From contig OY978106.1 of NCBI GenBank assembly GCA_963854735.1, positions 248,001 through 312,000 on the forward strand: a stretch of 64,000 bases of DNA. The letters run 5' to 3'. Shown in pieces: positions 1-11,418 of this stretch (its first letter is position 1; every line of letters begins with the position of its first letter). This DNA comes from Marvania coccoides (lineage: Eukaryota; Chlorophyta; Trebouxiophyceae; Chlorellales; Chlorellaceae). The notes beneath the pieces are model-generated. The model saw only the letters and a list, made by a program, of their open reading frames with translations, was not told where the DNA came from and made no database searches. The translations under genes and the position numbers were made by a program.

Positions 1-43
1 AAATGATCAAATTTCTTTTTGGATATAAAGACCACAGCGCCCT

Positions 44-1606
44 TTGCGTCTTTTTTATTTAGTTATGATGAATTGTACATTCACAGGATGGCCCTGCGCC
101 AGGAGAGCTGGCGTAGAGGTGCAGCAGTTGACGTGTTTGAAAAATTTGAAGCAGCCTGGCTGTTCGGCACGCTCTCTTCCAGGTCCAAAGTCTCTTCCAC
201 GACGAAGAAATGGGACGTCGACCAAATGCAGCGCTAATTTGGAAGTTTTAAGGACCGCCCAAGACCTGCAGCTTCCGCTACACACCGCTGCCGCCTTTCC
301 GTCGGCCGCCGACTATGTTCCACCACCCTTTGACGAATGGGGCAGCCATCCAGAGCTTCTAGAAGGGTGAGTACTTAAAAAAATAAATAAGAAGGCCAGC
401 ACATTTTATAAATTGAACAAAACAATTGATAGTATTAGAATTTCCATTTCCGCGTCTACATACAGGTGCGAACCAGAGTCGGCACCGTTAAGGGTAGCCC
501 TGCTGCTGAGCGGCGGCGTGGACAGCACGCTGGCGCTGCACCTGCTGCACGCCGCCGGTCACCAAGTCACAGCCTACTACCTGCAAATCTGGTTTCAAGA
601 GGATTTTCGAAACTCGTGGGATGCCTGCCCCTGGGAGGAGGACCTGGCATTTTGCCGCGCGGCTTGCGACCGGCTGGGCGTGCCCTTGGAAGTCGTACCC
701 CTCAGCCAGCAATACTGGGACCGCGTCGTGGCACATTGCCTCGACGAAGTCCGCGCCGGGCGCACCCCCAACCCCGACGTCCTGTGCAATTCACGCGTCA
801 AATTTGGCGCGTTCCTGGAGCACCTAAACTCCCATGCAGCCGGGAGCTGGGACCGGGTGGCCTCTGGGCACTACGCTCGCATGGCACGGATCCCTCCAGC
901 ATGCAATGGTGGCAGCAGTGGGAAAGAGCCCCGTCTGGCGCTGACCCCTGACGCGGTGAAAGACCAGACCTATTTTTTGGCGCATCTGTCTCCCGAACAG
1001 CTGCGGCGCACGCTGTTCCCTCTCGGCGCGCTAACCAAGTCTCGCGTTCGCGCACTCGCTGTTGCCGCTGTGCTCCCCAACCAGGCCCGCAAGGACTCGC
1101 AGGGCATCTGCTTCCTGGGCAAGGTGCGGTTCAGCGAATTCATCAAGGAGCACCTGGGGGAGTGGCCAGGGCCCATTGTAGAGGAAGAAAGCGGGAATGT
1201 GATCGGGTACCATCAAGGCGTGTGGTTCCACACCGTGGGCCAGCGCAAGGGGATCCACCTGTCGGGAGGACCTTGGTACGTCACGCGGAAGTCCCCCTCG
1301 ACCAACGCAGTGTACGTTTCTCGGCAGTATCATGCTGGAGGTGCCGCCCCAGGGCGACGATCTGACTTTGAATGCTCAGACTTCAGCTGGACGAGCTCCG
1401 CCAGGCCGGATCTGACCAGACAGTTGCAGTGCAAGGTGCGCCACGGGCCGCACCTGTACGAGTGCGCGCTGGAGGTGCGGGGAGGCGGCAGGGCCCACGT
1501 GGCGTTGAATGGTGTGGACCAGGGGCTGGCGGCAGGGCAGTATGCGGTGTTTTACCAAGATGGGTACTGTCTGGGGTGTGCTGTCATAGGGGAGAGCGCT
1601 GGCTGA
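44..1606 (+). CDS. TRMU: tRNA-specific 2-thiouridylase (MnmA/TRMU family), organellar
   Basis: Two exons, 44-366 and 466-1606, joined at a GTGAGT donor and a TACAG acceptor (phase 2), giving about 487 residues. The enzyme activates U34 of tRNA-Lys/Glu/Gln with ATP and installs the 2-thio group. Visible family marks are the PP-loop SGGVDS (about residues 123-128), the catalytic cysteine in NPDVLCNSRVKF (about Cys215) and the second cysteine in DSQGICFLGK (about Cys323), followed by the beta-barrel C-terminus. The first ~110 residues precede the conserved core, are rich in basic and hydroxylated residues and look like an organelle-targeting extension; the first ATG used, at 44, is close to the window edge, so a more upstream start cannot be excluded. 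Mitochondrial or plastid location is inference. Confidence 0.9.
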
Positions 1607-1795
1607 TTAATGGCGGAATTGCTTAGCAATTTTGTAATTTATGGGGGGAAAAACGATAGGCTTTGGAAGAGTGTTTCTTACCATCAAACACACCAAAGCC
1701 AAAAATTAATTAAGAGCAAATACTACCGTTTGTTTTTTCTATTCCTCAAATTATAATGTAACAAAAGCAGAAAAAGATTCATGCTGGTTTCAATT

Positions 1796-2563
1796 CTAAC
1801 GCCTGCCACTCTGAAGCTTGGCCAGCGTCTGTTCGTTTACCTGCACAGTCCTCCCGCCGCCTGGGCTCCGAAAAATCCGAATGTCCTCATCCAAATAATC
1901 AATGTAGAAGAGCCCTTCCCCTCGAATGGGGACGTCCCAGGCACGGTTGAAGGCGCGAATGGTGCCCCCAGAAATTTTCACCCTCACTTCTTTCGGTACT
2001 GTTTTATCGCCGTTCGCTGGGAAGTACTTGCCCACTGCAGACACTTGCACAGACGCTCCCAATATGTCTCCACGGTTGACCACGCTTCGCGAGCTGACGT
2101 CAAACTCCTGGGAGGCCTTGTTGCCTGGCCAAGGAGCGGTGTATGCCTGCCACAAGAACACGCCTTGCGTGAACATCACACGCCACTCGCCATTTAGCAG
2201 ACGCTCGTTAAAAGGCGGAGGGCCTTCCGCCAGTATCTGAGCCACCAATTCTGCTGCCGACGGGCTGTCTTTCCTTGCAGGAGCGCCCCCCCCAAGTTGC
2301 TTCAGCAATTCATCTCGTGCGCGCTGTCTGAACACGGGTATTCAAAATACAAAAGTGTGAAAATCGATTAAAAACAAAATACAACGAAAATTTGATCACT
2401 TTGCTGCCTAAAAGTTCCACCTCGGTCTTTGAAACAGCTGAAATGCTTGAGTTTTGACGCTCGGTCTCCTGCTCACATGGCCTTGTTGCCGCTGGGCGAA
2501 AAATGCATATGATTTGGGGAAGGCTGGTGCATGTCTGGTTGTTGGCGCTTGGCCGCCTATCAT
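1796..2563 (-). CDS. PAP/fibrillin-domain plastid protein
   Basis: Two exons on the minus strand, 2563-2421 and 2327-1796, joined in phase 2 (donor GTGGAA, acceptor TTCAG), give 224 residues. The C-terminal exon has the plastid-lipid-associated (fibrillin) pattern: LLNGEWRVMFTQG near the start of the domain and the terminal EDIRIFRSPGGGRTVQVN strand. Fibrillins are lipocalin-like proteins of plastoglobules, thylakoids or stroma. Exon 1 encodes a basic, acidic-poor stretch (MIGGQAPTTRHAPAFPKSYA...) that resembles a transit peptide. It overlaps nothing and lies tail-to-head with the SDF2 gene upstream on the same strand. The exact fibrillin subgroup cannot be assigned by eye. Confidence 0.8.
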
Positions 2564-2643
2564 ACTTTGAAAAATTGAATAAAATGATGTATTTGGAAAT
2601 CACATAATAAAAGTAAAAGATATGTTAAAAAAATCCGGGCTTT

Positions 2644-3602
2644 TCACTCTCGGCCTGCAAAGTACACTCCCTCTCCAGCCTTCCAGTTGCACGCAGCGTT
2701 CTTTGCCTTTGCTCCAAACACCTCCGTGTGCCCTGGAATGGGCCGCTGGTACTTGACGTCGTGGTTGGCCAGGAACGCCCCAGTATCCTTGTGCAAAAGC
2801 CTGTCGGTGCAAACGGCGTCAATTTTGAATATATTTTTCACCCACCAAAATACAACATTTTGCAGATTTTAGGTTTTGCCTACCTGACGATCTGATCTCT
2901 CTGCCAGTTCTTCGCCTTGTCGTCCCACTGCACCTCCCACCAGTCCCCTGTGTCACTATCCTGGTCAGACCCAAAAGCGCTCACCTCCTGGCTGTTGGAC
3001 AGAGGCGAGTAAAAGAGGTGGCTATGCAACCAGCGCTTGGTGGCAACGTGCTGCAGACGGATCGTGGCGCCGTTTTCAATGGGCGTGCCCTGCGCGCAGG
3101 GCTTCTACACAAACGCAGCAAATTATAAAATAAAAAAAAGTTGAGAAGGTGGTTTTAAAGCAAGCGAGCTCATTATAAACCATACAATAATAAATTAAAG
3201 TGCATGTTGATGCCCTCCCTGCACTTACGTCGGCTCCCTTCACTGTCCACAAGCTGCTGCCGCTATCCCGCTCTGGGTATCCGGTGACCGACTGCTGGCC
3301 GCTGCCACGCCCGGTGCCGTACGCCACCTCATGCGAGTGCAAGTAGTGCTTGGTTTTCCCGTGCTCCAGCTTGACCAAGCTCCCGCAAGTCACCTGGCAG
3401 GATGAGAGTTGGTTGGATGTGGAAATGGTTTGCCGGTGCAATTACGATGAACAGCAATAAGATGGATTTTCTATTAAAATGCCTTCACAGGCTTCTTGTA
3501 CTCGCAGAAATCAAATAGGCTTCTTACCAGAACAGGTTCGCTCTTGGCCGAGCAGCCAACCGCCGCTAGGCAGGCCAGGGCCGCCAATGCTTGGATGTTC
3601 AT
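2644..3602 (-). CDS. SDF2: SDF2-like MIR-domain ER protein
   Basis: Four exons on the minus strand: 3602-3528, 3393-3229, 3104-2884 and 2800-2644. They join cleanly into 205 residues, close to the usual SDF2 length. Exon 1 is a signal peptide (MNIQALAALACLAAVGCSAK). Three MIR repeats follow, recognisable by VTCGSLVKLEH, HSHEVAYGTGRGSGQQSVTG, RLQHVATKRWLHSH and DTGAFLANHDVKYQ...EVFGA. SDF2 proteins act in the ER lumen in glycoprotein quality control, in animals with DnaJ (ERdj3) partners and in plants with receptor-kinase biogenesis. No HDEL/KDEL is visible at the C-terminus (ends FAGRE), so retention would depend on partners. Its start lies 167 bp from that of the divergently transcribed rhomboid gene. 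Confidence 0.92.
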
Positions 3603-3769
3603 ATTTAATTTAAATACAATGCAAAATCTCTGCTTGCAAAGCGCAGGTTCTCGAAAAAATGCAAAAAGAAATTGGCGAGAGGTCGTTGAGAGCTGATTCT
3701 CGCTGTTTCGTATATTTTATTTACTTAAAACACAAAGCAAAAAATCATGCTTGCGTGCCCTAGCCGGAG

Positions 3770-4867
3770 ATGACCATTAACAACAATTCAACAGAAGAAG
3801 GAGAAGAACAACAACAATCAATGGCAACTTCTCTATCAACTCGTGCGTCCGTGTACTGGGACTCGATCACGCTGATCACCAAGTCAATCCTGGCTGTGTG
3901 CGGGTCGATCTACCTCGCTGGCGCCCTCATCGGCTGGGACAACTTCAACCTGGTCTGCTTGAGCGCCGACGCCGTGGTTTCCCGCCTGCAGCTTTGGCGC
4001 GTGAGCACCTCGGCATTCTTCCATGCTGGGCTCCTTCACGTGGCCTTCAACATGCTGGCGTTCGTCCCCATGGGCTCCACCCTCGAGCGCTCCCTCGGCA
4101 GCGGCCAGTTTGCGTTCCTCGTTTTCCTGCTCCTCGTCCTCGGGGACGCCGTCTACATCGCCACATCCTACGCTGTCGCGGTCGCCGGATTCCCAGCGCT
4201 GCTGTCTCACTGCGCTGTCGGCTTTTCCGGCGTTATTTTCGGGCTAATTCCCTCCGACGTTCGAGCGTCTGGCGGAGCCCAGCGATCGGTGTTTGGCCTC
4301 TTTGCGGTCCCCTCCAACGCCTACCCCTGGGTGCTGCTGGTGCTGTGGCAGTTTCTGGTCCCCCAGAGCTCTTTTATGGGCCACTTGGCGGGGCTGGTCA
4401 TCGGGCAACTCTACGCCGTTGGGCATCTGCGATGGCTGGTACCCTCCAGCGAGAGAATGCAGCAGTGGGAACGCAGCGCTGCACTCGTCCGGTGCGTGTC
4501 TTCGCCGTCCTACATCGCCAATACCGGCAGCAGCGGCATTTCTGAGGGCGGCGGCAGCAGCACAATGGAATCGCTGCTGCCCACCAATTTTGCCCCCCCG
4601 ACCTGGCTGCGAGGGAACTGGAATATGCCGGCCATGCCTAGCTTTGGTGGCTTGGGAGCGGCAATGTCGCCGTCACCGTCCCCCAGCAGACCTCAGCAGC
4701 AGCAGCACTCATCGCCCTCAGCAGGAGCAGTTTTGGGCGGAGCGCCGCCGGCGATGGACCCCAAAATTGCTGCAGCCCTAGCAGCAGAGGCACGCATGGT
4801 GCGCAGCAGCGGTGGTGGAGGACAGCAGCCGCAAAAGAAAATGGGAGGCCCTCTTAGCGGTTCATAG
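3770..4867 (+). CDS. Rhomboid intramembrane serine protease (RHBDD1/RHBDL4-like)
   Basis: Single exon of 365 residues. The rhomboid core spans about residues 30-220: an HxxxN motif in the second membrane segment (HVAFNM), the catalytic serine in VGFSGVIFG and the catalytic histidine in the last segment (SFMGHLAGLVIG). These proteases cut membrane substrates within the bilayer. The six-segment core without extra N-terminal domain and the long soluble C-terminus (about residues 225-365, Ser/Pro/Gly/Gln-rich, with a WLRGNWN patch) resemble the ER-type RHBDD1/RBL class; no UBA or ubiquitin-interacting motif is obvious. A second in-frame ATG lies at codon 18, so the first 17 residues may not be translated. 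Confidence 0.88.
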   Translation: MTINNNSTEEGEEQQQSMATSLSTRASVYWDSITLITKSILAVCGSIYLAGALIGWDNFNLVCLSADAVVSRLQLWRVSTSAFFHAGLLHVAFNMLAFVPMGSTLERSLGSGQFAFLVFLLLVLGDAVYIATSYAVAVAGFPALLSHCAVGFSGVIFGLIPSDVRASGGAQRSVFGLFAVPSNAYPWVLLVLWQFLVPQSSFMGHLAGLVIGQLYAVGHLRWLVPSSERMQQWERSAALVRCVSSPSYIANTGSSGISEGGGSSTMESLLPTNFAPPTWLRGNWNMPAMPSFGGLGAAMSPSPSPSRPQQQQHSSPSAGAVLGGAPPAMDPKIAAALAAEARMVRSSGGGGQQPQKKMGGPLSGS

Positions 4868-4991
4868 TTGCATTTTTGTTGTATTATTTTGTATTTCCCT
4901 GGTTACCGAATTGACATCATTATAATAATATGTACAGATAAACAGCTTTTCCTTAAAAAAATGAATGTAAATGGTACTAATAAGCAAAGAA

Positions 4992-6264
4992 TCAGCACGC
5001 CTTGCTGTTGCCAAAGCCCCACACTTTGCAAAAACTTGTCAACCACTTTTTCTTCGACGCCTCATCCTCTGCTGCTGCTGTGCTGCTGACGCCGCCGTCC
5101 CTGGTGGGGTTCGACATCGCGTGGGGTGCCGACACGGTGGGAGATGAAGCTGCAGGAGCGGCGTGCGCTTTGAGCGTTATCATCACTTTTGGAGTGGAGG
5201 GTGTGGGCTTGGCGGGCAAAGCGGCAGCAGCAGGAAAGGTGAAGCTGGCCTTCTGGTCCAGCTCAGACTCGGCAGCAGCGACGCTCCTCTTCGTGCCGCC
5301 CCCCCCGTTTGCATTTCCTCCTGCTGCGGCCTTTCTGAGCCAGGGGTGCTGGGCGATGGCCTGCAGGGTGATGCGTTGCGCAGGGTCTTTGGTGAGCATC
5401 GCGGTGACGAGGTCTGCGCACTCGGGAGACACTCGGCGGCTCATGGGCCGCATCTTCCCCTGCGATATGTTTTGCAGCGTGGCCACCACGTTTTGCGGCT
5501 GAAGCGGGTCCTCAAAGGGGTACTGCCCCGACACCAGCAGGTACAGCAGCACCCCCATGGCCCACACGTCGCATGCCTTGGCATCATACTTTCCCACCCG
5601 GCGCTCCTGCAGCGCCGAAAATCCGCCTGTGGCGCTGCCCAGCAGTTCTGGCGCCATGTAGTCGGGGGTGCCCACCCCCAGTGTGACCGCCGACTGCTGA
5701 TGCTTGCTCAGCCCGAAGTCGATGATCTTCAGCCTGTTTGTGGCGCGCTCCACCATGCAGTTCTCAGGCTTGATGTCCCGGTGGCATAGCCCGTGCGCAT
5801 GAATGAAGGTGAGTCCTTGCAGCAGTTGGGCAAAGTACCCCGCAGCGGAGACCTCGTCCATGCGTCCGCCTCGTTCGTTGAGGAGGTCCAGCAGGTCGCT
5901 GCCGCTGATGAGCTCCCACACGATGATGATTTGGCGCTCGTCCGCCACGTAGTCCACCAGCTTGACCACGTTTTCGTGCTGCACCGAGGCCGCGTACTCG
6001 ATCTCCCGGATCACCGCCTTGATGGGCACGCTGGCCCGGCCGTCTTTGACGCTCATCACCTTGAGCGCCACAGTGGCACCAGAGGTGAGGTCGAGGCCTT
6101 GGTACACCACCGCCGTGCCGCCACCTGGGGTGTCCGAAAAAAATAGAAAAAATCAAAGATTGGTATATTATAAAAGGAGCACTTCTTTCCCTCTTACGAT
6201 TGAGTTCTTTCACGATTTTGTAGCGGCCATTGCCAAGTACGGTTCCAGCCGCTATGCTCGCCAT
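4992..6264 (-). CDS. Ser/Thr protein kinase, SnRK2-like (CAMK group)
   Basis: Two exons on the minus strand, 6264-6198 and 6124-4992, give 399 residues. The kinase domain begins almost at the N-terminus with a glycine loop interrupted by the intron (LNR/GGTAVVYQG), then ATVALKVM (ATP lysine), CHRDIKPEN catalytic loop, IIDFGLSK metal loop and GTPDYMAPELL. The SGQYPFEDP segment is close to the SnRK2 signature, and the domain ends about residue 285 with QRITLQAIAQHPWL. The remaining ~110 residues are Ala/Ser/Pro-rich and show no acidic SnRK2 regulatory box, so the label SnRK2-like refers to the catalytic domain only. Converges on the rhomboid gene with a 124 bp gap. Confidence 0.9.
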
Positions 6265-7434
6265 GGCTACGAGCCAGAGAACCCTTCCTCACGCTGTAAA
6301 TTTCTGAATTAATGGGGCGCTGGGCCCTCGAGGCCCGCCGGAGTGTGAAAACCCGAGCCTTGGACAGTCGCCTAGATGTATTTGTGGGCTGCGAGGCATT
6401 GACCTTTGTTTTTGCTTTATGGAATGCTGGATTAAATATTATTTATGTACGTTCATGTTGTTTGGAATCAGGGAGAAGAGGCGCTAATAACAGCACTGCG
6501 AGTCTAAAAAATGTATTTATATTTATATAATTGCAAATATAATAATCAATCATCCTTCGCTGAGGAATGCAATCGTCAACAACTCGAAAAGGTTCCACTT
6601 AGTGGCGCAGGTGTACAGCTCAAGGACCCTTCTTTACGGATTGGAGGTGATGCAGGCAGTCGCCAGGCTTTTGGCGTGCCGGTCAAATTTATTAGCAGTT
6701 TCTATTAGAGTGGCATGAAGAAAAATATACACAATTCTACTTGGCTCATATGCCGAGTTTTCGACTTTTTTGAGATGGGTAAGGAAAACAAGAGAGCCGA
6801 CGGTGGCGAGCCATCAGCTGGAGACCTCGGCTGGAACCTCAGCTGGAGACCTCTAGACTCTGTTATAATGAGTCAAAGAATCAAACGACTTGCTGATGGA
6901 AGAACCCACTATAAATAGCGACAACGGCCCATGGAGCCGCCTTGTTTCTGTGTCCGCTTCCATTACACATTTTTAGCCAAACATTGATTGACTGAAAATG
7001 TTCCATAAAGACCGTCTTCTTTGAAGACTACGTTGCCCGCCGCGAAGTGCATCAGCCGGCTTTTGAGTCGGAATCCGGTTGGGTTTGATTCCAAACATAT
7101 TTTGTAAATCGAGGTCCAGTGGCATCAAACTTCATGAGATTTTTGCACACCGCCAAAGGCATTGCGTCCCCGCTTATGCCTGGCTGCTTTATCAAACTGT
7201 GGATGCTTTTTAGCCTCCAGTTCATCTGGAAACGGAATAAAACGGAATATTGACGAAGCTCCAGCTCCAGTCAAAATCGAACGCCTTGGAAGGAAAAAAC
7301 ACTGCCCTATCCCTCCCTTTATGGCTTATATATTTCAAAGCTAATAATGCAGTATGCAGTCAACTGGCGCTGCTAGGAGAAGAGCTGCCCAGAAAACACA
7401 ATAAAGCTTTTCACCTCGAGATTGAAAATAAAAT
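6265..7434. other. Intergenic region without a supported gene
   Basis: About 1.2 kb between two divergent genes (kinase on -, PAF-AH on +). It is AT-rich with scattered short ORFs lacking splice support or family similarity. The only local structure seen is an imperfect repeat of the phrase AGCTGGAGACCTC near 6818-6856 and a microsatellite-free, low-complexity background. It presumably holds both promoters. Confidence 0.5.
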
Positions 7435-9631
7435 ATGGAAACTTGGAAGCCCTTTGGGCAGTTTCCCGTGGGAGTTGTTGATCTGGAGTATCAAGAGAAC
7501 TCGGTTAGTGTGGGTCCCTCGCCATCCGATGTCGATCCGAAGCAGGCAAGTTCCTTCCCTCAATGACTACACCCCCACTTTTTTTCTCCTGATCGCCATG
7601 ATTATCATCCCTACCGACACGCACTACTAAGAGCTACAGCTCGACACATCCCTCCCGTCGTGCAGCACCTCACAGGGCGCATCTATTATCCGTGCACTCC
7701 CAAGCGGGAATGGTGGTGGTTTCGGCGGAAGAGTCCAAGCATCAGCTGGCTGCCCAGCGTTCACTACGCGTACGGTGCGATGAAAGAAAGAAAGAGATTA
7801 ATAAACAAAAAAAAGGCCACCTCGTCGTCTTTCACCTCTCCATGCCAACCTCTCTTGCAGGCCTCTCCAATTTTCTCTTCTTTCGCCGCCCCAAAGGTTT
7901 TCTGTACTGGATCGCAAAGCAGGTCATTTTCTTCCTGGCGTACGTCTTCGGCAGCCTGCAGCGCCTCGAGTTTCACTCCAACGCCCCTCTTGCCCGCCTC
8001 CCTGCCCGCCTCCCCGTCGTTGTTTTCAGCCACGGCCTGGGCGGCCACAGATCCGTCTACTCCATCACCTGCTCTGAGCTCGCCAGCCAGGGGTACGTCG
8101 TTCTCGCGGTGGAGCATGCGGACGGCTCCTCCAGCTGCACCAAGCTGGCAGGCAGCCGGGGGTGGAAGTTTTACAAAGGTCTGGGCGGGGATGAGGGGCA
8201 GGTGGAGAAGACGCGTCACAGGGTGGAGGAAATGAAGACCGCTGCTGAAGTGTTGCGTGGGCTGCACGAGGGGGCCAGCTACCTCCCTGGGCTGGCGCTG
8301 GCTGGTGGTCGCCTGCCGACGTCGTTTTTTGAAGGTTGCCTGGATCTGAGATGCTTGGCATCGGTGGGGCACTCATACGGTGGTGCCACCACAGCGGCTC
8401 TGGTGGCGGAGGACCCTTCTTTCAAATGCGGAGTGTGTTTGGACCCTTGGTGAGTTAGTTTTCTTTAATTTGAAAAAAATGCAGTTCAAAATTTTTAAAT
8501 GGTAATTCTCCGGTCCAGTTTTATAGTTTCATTTTGGTTTGTATTTTGCGTATTATGAAGGCTGTTATAAGTTTTCTTATTCTTTTTAAGAATATCCTTT
8601 CTTTTTATTCTGCAGGTGGGCAGCACTGCCGCCCGAGGCTGTGTGCATGCAGCGCTGGAAGACGCGGGCGCCGCTGCTGGTGATGGGTTCCCACGACTGG
8701 AACGTCCCCAACGTGCAGGGCGAGGTGCTGTGCGGACCTGATCGGCAGGCCAAAGTGCTGAACGCCGCCAAAAATGGGGGCACGGCAGGCGGCTCCATGC
8801 TGCTCATAATCACGGGGTCTTCACACAACACATTTGCCGACCCTCTGGCGCTGTTTTCTGAGCACGTGGGGTGGGCTCTACGCGCTCTGGGGCTGACCGC
8901 TCGGCTGGATCCTGTCCTAGGCAAGTTCTTTTTTATTAAGGAGGATATTCTTTTCGAGCTTTACTTAAGAAATGATGCCGTATTCATTTTTGCCGTTTAT
9001 CAATCTCTTCTCAGCTTCCCTCCAGCCACCCCCCAAAGTAATATCGACTCACCAAATTTTCATCTTTCTTTATATCGCAGGCGTCCATCTCGTCAACGCA
9101 GCAGTGCTGAACTTTCTCTCCCTGCACCTCCCTCTCACAGGCGACCAGCGCCAGCTGCAAACCTGGTCCCCCAGCTCCGGGCACAATGCGCTGGACCGCA
9201 TCGCCCAGCTGGACTCGTTCACAGCGCCGCAAAGCGGGCGAGGCCTGCTGGCGTGGCTGTTCCCGGGGAGAGGCCTGCTGAACGCCGTTTCAGACGCGCT
9301 GCTGAACAGGGTGCTGAAGACGGGCAAGCATGGCGGCGCCAAGGAGGCACCTGATGATGTCGTGACAGGTGACGAGGTGCTGGAATCGACGATGCCCAGC
9401 AGGGAGCCCGCTGGGGGGGCCCACCCACACGCCCCTGGCGCCCCCTTCAAGATTGGGGGCATTTCGGGAGCAACGGCAACTGGGGAGGTGCGGTTTGACG
9501 CGCGGCAGCGGCAGGCGCTGCGGTCTCAGGTGGGCGGGAGCTACGCTGACGGGGTGCGACAAGATCATGTGGACCAGTTTGTGGCGCTGCTGGGGGAGAA
9601 GCACGTGTGGAAGTGCGAGGTGCATGTTTGA
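7435..9631 (+). CDS. Platelet-activating-factor acetylhydrolase-like serine hydrolase
   Basis: Five exons, 7435-7545, 7666-7774, 7861-8449, 8616-8920 and 9081-9631, give 554 residues. PAF-AH/plasma-type PLA2G7 enzymes hydrolyse short or oxidised sn-2 acyl chains of phospholipids. The N-terminus has the family opening (GQFPVGVVDLEY ... GRIYYPC) and the alpha/beta-hydrolase core gives a full triad: Ser245 in VGHSYGG, Asp268 in CLDPW and His340 in GSSHNTFAD. The oxyanion segment VVVFSHGLGG precedes it. A hydrophobic stretch about residues 80-100 (FLYWIAKQVIFFLAYVFG) may associate with membrane. The last ~180 residues are a poorly conserved extension. Introns 1 and 4 both start with GCAAGT rather than GT; reading phase demands these positions. 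Confidence 0.88.
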
Positions 9632-10122
9632 TTGTGTGTTGGTTACACACCATCATTCGTTCTCGTTCTCCGAAGCCCTTGAATTGCATGCTTTCGTATG
9701 TATCCCTGTGCGAAGAGAGAGAGACGAAAATGAATTTTGCTACAAGTCGCTGTCCTGTAAAATATGTGGAATTGGCATTTGACGAAGACGGGCTTGGCAG
9801 CGGGCGGGGGGGGGGGGGGGGGGGGTTCAGGAGGGGACGGCGAACGCCCACAGCTGTTGAGCAACAAAATCGATACCGTGCGTTGGTTGTTAATGTGTTG
9901 ATGCAGACACATTCACTCTTTCTTTTCTAAATCATCAACTTTGACTATGAAGTGGGCGCCAAAAAACGCCTCGTCTGACCAACAAGTTTCTGGCACATTC
10001 GTGAATCATCAACTACCAATATAAAACTTAATACTTTCAGTGTGAACGTTATACCGCTCTTTTTGCTGTTCTCCGCGTGTTATTTTCGGCCTTCGCACAA
10101 AAAGGCATCACAACAACATAAA
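9632..10122. other. Intergenic region with homopolymer G tract
   Basis: AT-rich spacer between two genes on the + strand. It contains an uninterrupted G run of about 18 bases near 9808-9826. No gene, RNA or mobile element is recognised. Confidence 0.5.
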
Positions 10123-10883
10123 ATGAAACGCGTAGGGAGCGGACAGTCTCTATCTGACATGCCCGGCATGTCAAAGGGTCCACTGCGCTCTGTGTTGGCT
10201 GCCCCACCCCCCAACCAGGTGCGCCGCACATTTTTTTATTATTCCAATCACCAAAAAAATCTCTTTGCAGGATCTTAAGATAGCTCCTTCCACAAACTAA
10301 CCTCAGCACTCCACCTATTTCTTTGCAGGCCAAAAGGAGCGTTGCTGCGCTGGCTATGCCGATGGACGTGTCCCCCGCCGACGCCGCTTCTCTTGTGCCG
10401 CCCCCGCCAACCGAGACCGAGGTCGTCTACGCCATTGCCAGGGAGGGCGTGCTGTCGGCCGCCTGCATGGCGGACATGATGGATGCCCCTTCCCTGGATC
10501 TGGAGGAAGATATCGCAGCGTGCATGGCCACCCCCACCATCCCAGATGCTGGCAGTGGCGTTGAAGTTCGCCGCCAGGCCGCCGCACAGGCGCAGCGCAT
10601 CGAGGCCCAGCTGCGCTACCGATATATGGAGGAGGTGACCTCCCGCGTCGCTGCCCGGCTGCGCCGCGCCACCAGCCGCAAGCGCAGCCTGCAGGATGCG
10701 GGCAACAGCACCCAAGCAGGCGAAGAGGAGCAAGACGATGAAGAGACGCAAAGTGACGGGGAGGGACGCCAGGGGCAGCAGATGCCGTCGCCCCAGCGGC
10801 AGAAGGGCAAGAGCAACGTGATGCCCTTCCGCCGTCGCCGCAGCCTGCCCCAAGCCGCCGAAGAGGCGGTGCGCCCCATGTGA
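10123..10883 (+). CDS. Hypothetical basic protein, probably nuclear
   Basis: Two exons, 10123-10218 and 10329-10883, joined in phase 0 at a GTGCGC donor and a TTTGCAG acceptor, give 216 residues. I do not recognise a family. The middle part (about residues 60-150) looks helical and Ala/Met/Glu-rich, with a paired-arginine stretch (EAQLRYRYMEEVTSRVAARLRRATSRKR). An acidic low-complexity segment (EEEQDDEETQSDGEG) follows, and the C-terminus carries a basic cluster (PFRRRRS) that could be a nuclear localisation signal. Coding is supported by GC-rich codon use like its neighbours and by the clean intron. Function unknown. Confidence 0.6.
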
Positions 10884-11181
10884 ATGAAAGAAAAATAATT
10901 AATGCATCATGGTATCACAGTAGCATTCTACGTATATATTTCGTGTTTTGTGAATAGCTATTCTCCTCTGAGAAATCTTTCTCCCCCTCCCCCAAAAACG
11001 AATCCTTTTATTCTTTTATTTTGCTGCTCGTTTCTCTTGCATGGAGGTTGCCTGTCTGCCCTCCCTCTCAACATATGTGTGTCTTATATAAATTTACACA
11101 GAATAGTGGGGATAGGTTATTATGCCTTCTCCTCCCTGTGCCAAAAACAACACGATCGTCAAAAATGAACCCTCTTTGTCT

Positions 11182-11223
<42 letters not shown>

Positions 11224-11418
11224 TGTTTGCATTCTTTCTGGTGCCCGTGTTTCTTTCTCAATTTCTTTTTGCTCATTCATTTCACTTGCACTCAATCCGC
11301 TCGTCGTAGTCATAGAAAACAACAGGCAGGGACAAGCGTCTTATTTTCTTTTTACCCCAAGAAGTAAGCATCAGTGGTTCATATTTATAAAAAAATGTAA
11401 CAAAATAGAATGTAATAC
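10884..11418. other. Convergent intergenic region
   Basis: Spacer between the 3' ends of the hypothetical gene (+) and the CPBP protease (-). Apart from the CT microsatellite listed separately it holds only AT-rich, pyrimidine-rich DNA. Confidence 0.5.
11186..11221. repeat. (CT)n microsatellite
   Basis: An uninterrupted CT dinucleotide tract of about 36 bases in the convergent spacer. Confidence 0.95.

Noticed and set aside
7250..7630. 126-residue open frame overlapping exon 1 of the PAF-AH gene
   Set aside because: Another frame of the same DNA gives the family start GQFPVGVVDLEY and splices in phase, so this frame is a shadow.
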